Shown: positions 63,829-64,000 of the stretch, one piece after another
Layout of the letters: the number at the start of each line of letters is the position of its first letter
Numbering within the stretch: position 1 is the first letter of the stretch
From: Desulfatitalea tepidiphila
GTDB lineage: Bacteria; Desulfobacterota; Desulfobacteria; Desulfobacterales; Desulfosarcinaceae
Length of the DNA: 64,000 nt
Direction of reading: 5' to 3'
Assembly: GCF_001293685.1 (NCBI RefSeq)
Contig: NZ_BCAG01000003.1
Span: 992,001 to 1,056,000, forward strand
Made by a program: the position numbers and the translations under genes
Notes under the pieces: model-generated
Told to the model about the DNA's origin: nothing
Database searches by the model: none
The model's input: the letters and a program-made list of their open reading frames with translations, nothing else

Positions 63829-64000
63829 ATGAACAAACTCGAACTCATCCAGGCCCTGAAAGATACCCAGAACCTGACCAAGACCGAAGCAATCAAGTGT
63901 GTCGATATATTTTTCGGTGAAATGGCCAAAGCGCTTGAAAAAGGTGACCGGGTTGAAATCCGGGGATTGTGCTCGTTTCACATCAAAACATATGATTCAT
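63829..64000 (+). CDS. HU/IHF family DNA-binding protein (partial)
   Basis: Starts MNKLELIQALKDTQNLTKTE; continues AIKCVDIFFGEMAKALEKGDRVEIRGLCSF, the HU/IHF fold, and runs off the window after 57 codons. GGGAGACACC precedes the ATG. Could belong to the element or the chromosome beyond. Confidence 0.9.
   Translation, partial: MNKLELIQALKDTQNLTKTEAIKCVDIFFGEMAKALEKGDRVEIRGLCSFHIKTYDS

Noticed and set aside
24050-64000. A right attachment site within the window
   Set aside because: No repeat of the tRNA-Glu 3' end was found by eye.

Overview
The window looks like a chromosomal segment of a Desulfobacterota (sulfate-reducer-like) bacterium carrying a large integrated element. The evidence is the operon rpsF-rpsR-rplI-dnaB-hflX with a deltaproteobacterial-type HflX N-terminus, a GAF/sigma-54 activator, Mpl, a BirA-BioY-BioMN biotin cluster, and PEP-CTERM and IPTL-CTERM surface proteins. 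This rests on protein family recognition only; no species is claimed.

Bases 1-23800 are conserved core genome. They hold a truncated uvrA (minus strand), a divergent dnaA with an AT-rich upstream region, the ribosomal/replication operon with suhB and a small Cys-rich protein, tRNA-Lys(CTT), a KptA-like phosphotransferase and hemL. Then come a lipoprotein with an M23 peptidase, a sigma-54 activator, mpl, birA-bioY-bioM-bioN behind a BirA-type operator, and trkA-trkH. A tRNA-Lys(TTT)/tRNA-Glu(TTC) pair closes the core region.

From about 24050 the content changes. A tyrosine integrase sits 76 bp from the 3' end of tRNA-Glu, the classic arrangement for an element integrated in a tRNA gene. Its replication and recombination genes are a CHC2/TOPRIM primase-helicase, two SSB proteins, a PD-(D/E)XK nuclease, a UvrD-like helicase, a SWIM-domain protein and a DUF932 protein. 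It also has a TGT/DpdA-like transglycosylase, a 1349-aa protein with two radical-SAM-like cysteine regions and a kinase-like C-terminus, an intact IS1380-family insertion, and surface-protein cargo. No second copy of the tRNA-Glu 3' end was seen, so the right border is probably beyond 64000 or unrecognisable by eye.

Within the element (39450-51555) lies a complete type III-A CRISPR-Cas locus: cas6, an NE0113-type CARF protein, cas10/csm1, csm2-csm5, a Csm6-like CARF-HEPN protein, and an array of 28 identical 36-bp repeats with 27 spacers. cas1 and cas2 are absent from the window.

The most striking undescribed signal is a repeat module built on AGGTGTTTA. It occurs at three places in the element (32481, 52118 and, inverted, 54661) with nearly fixed geometry: three phased direct repeats, an 8-nt G-rich spacer, one inverted copy, a 52-53 nt gap, then a tandem pair. 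It lies beside the replication genes and both ssb genes, as expected for an iteron-type origin or a shared operator.
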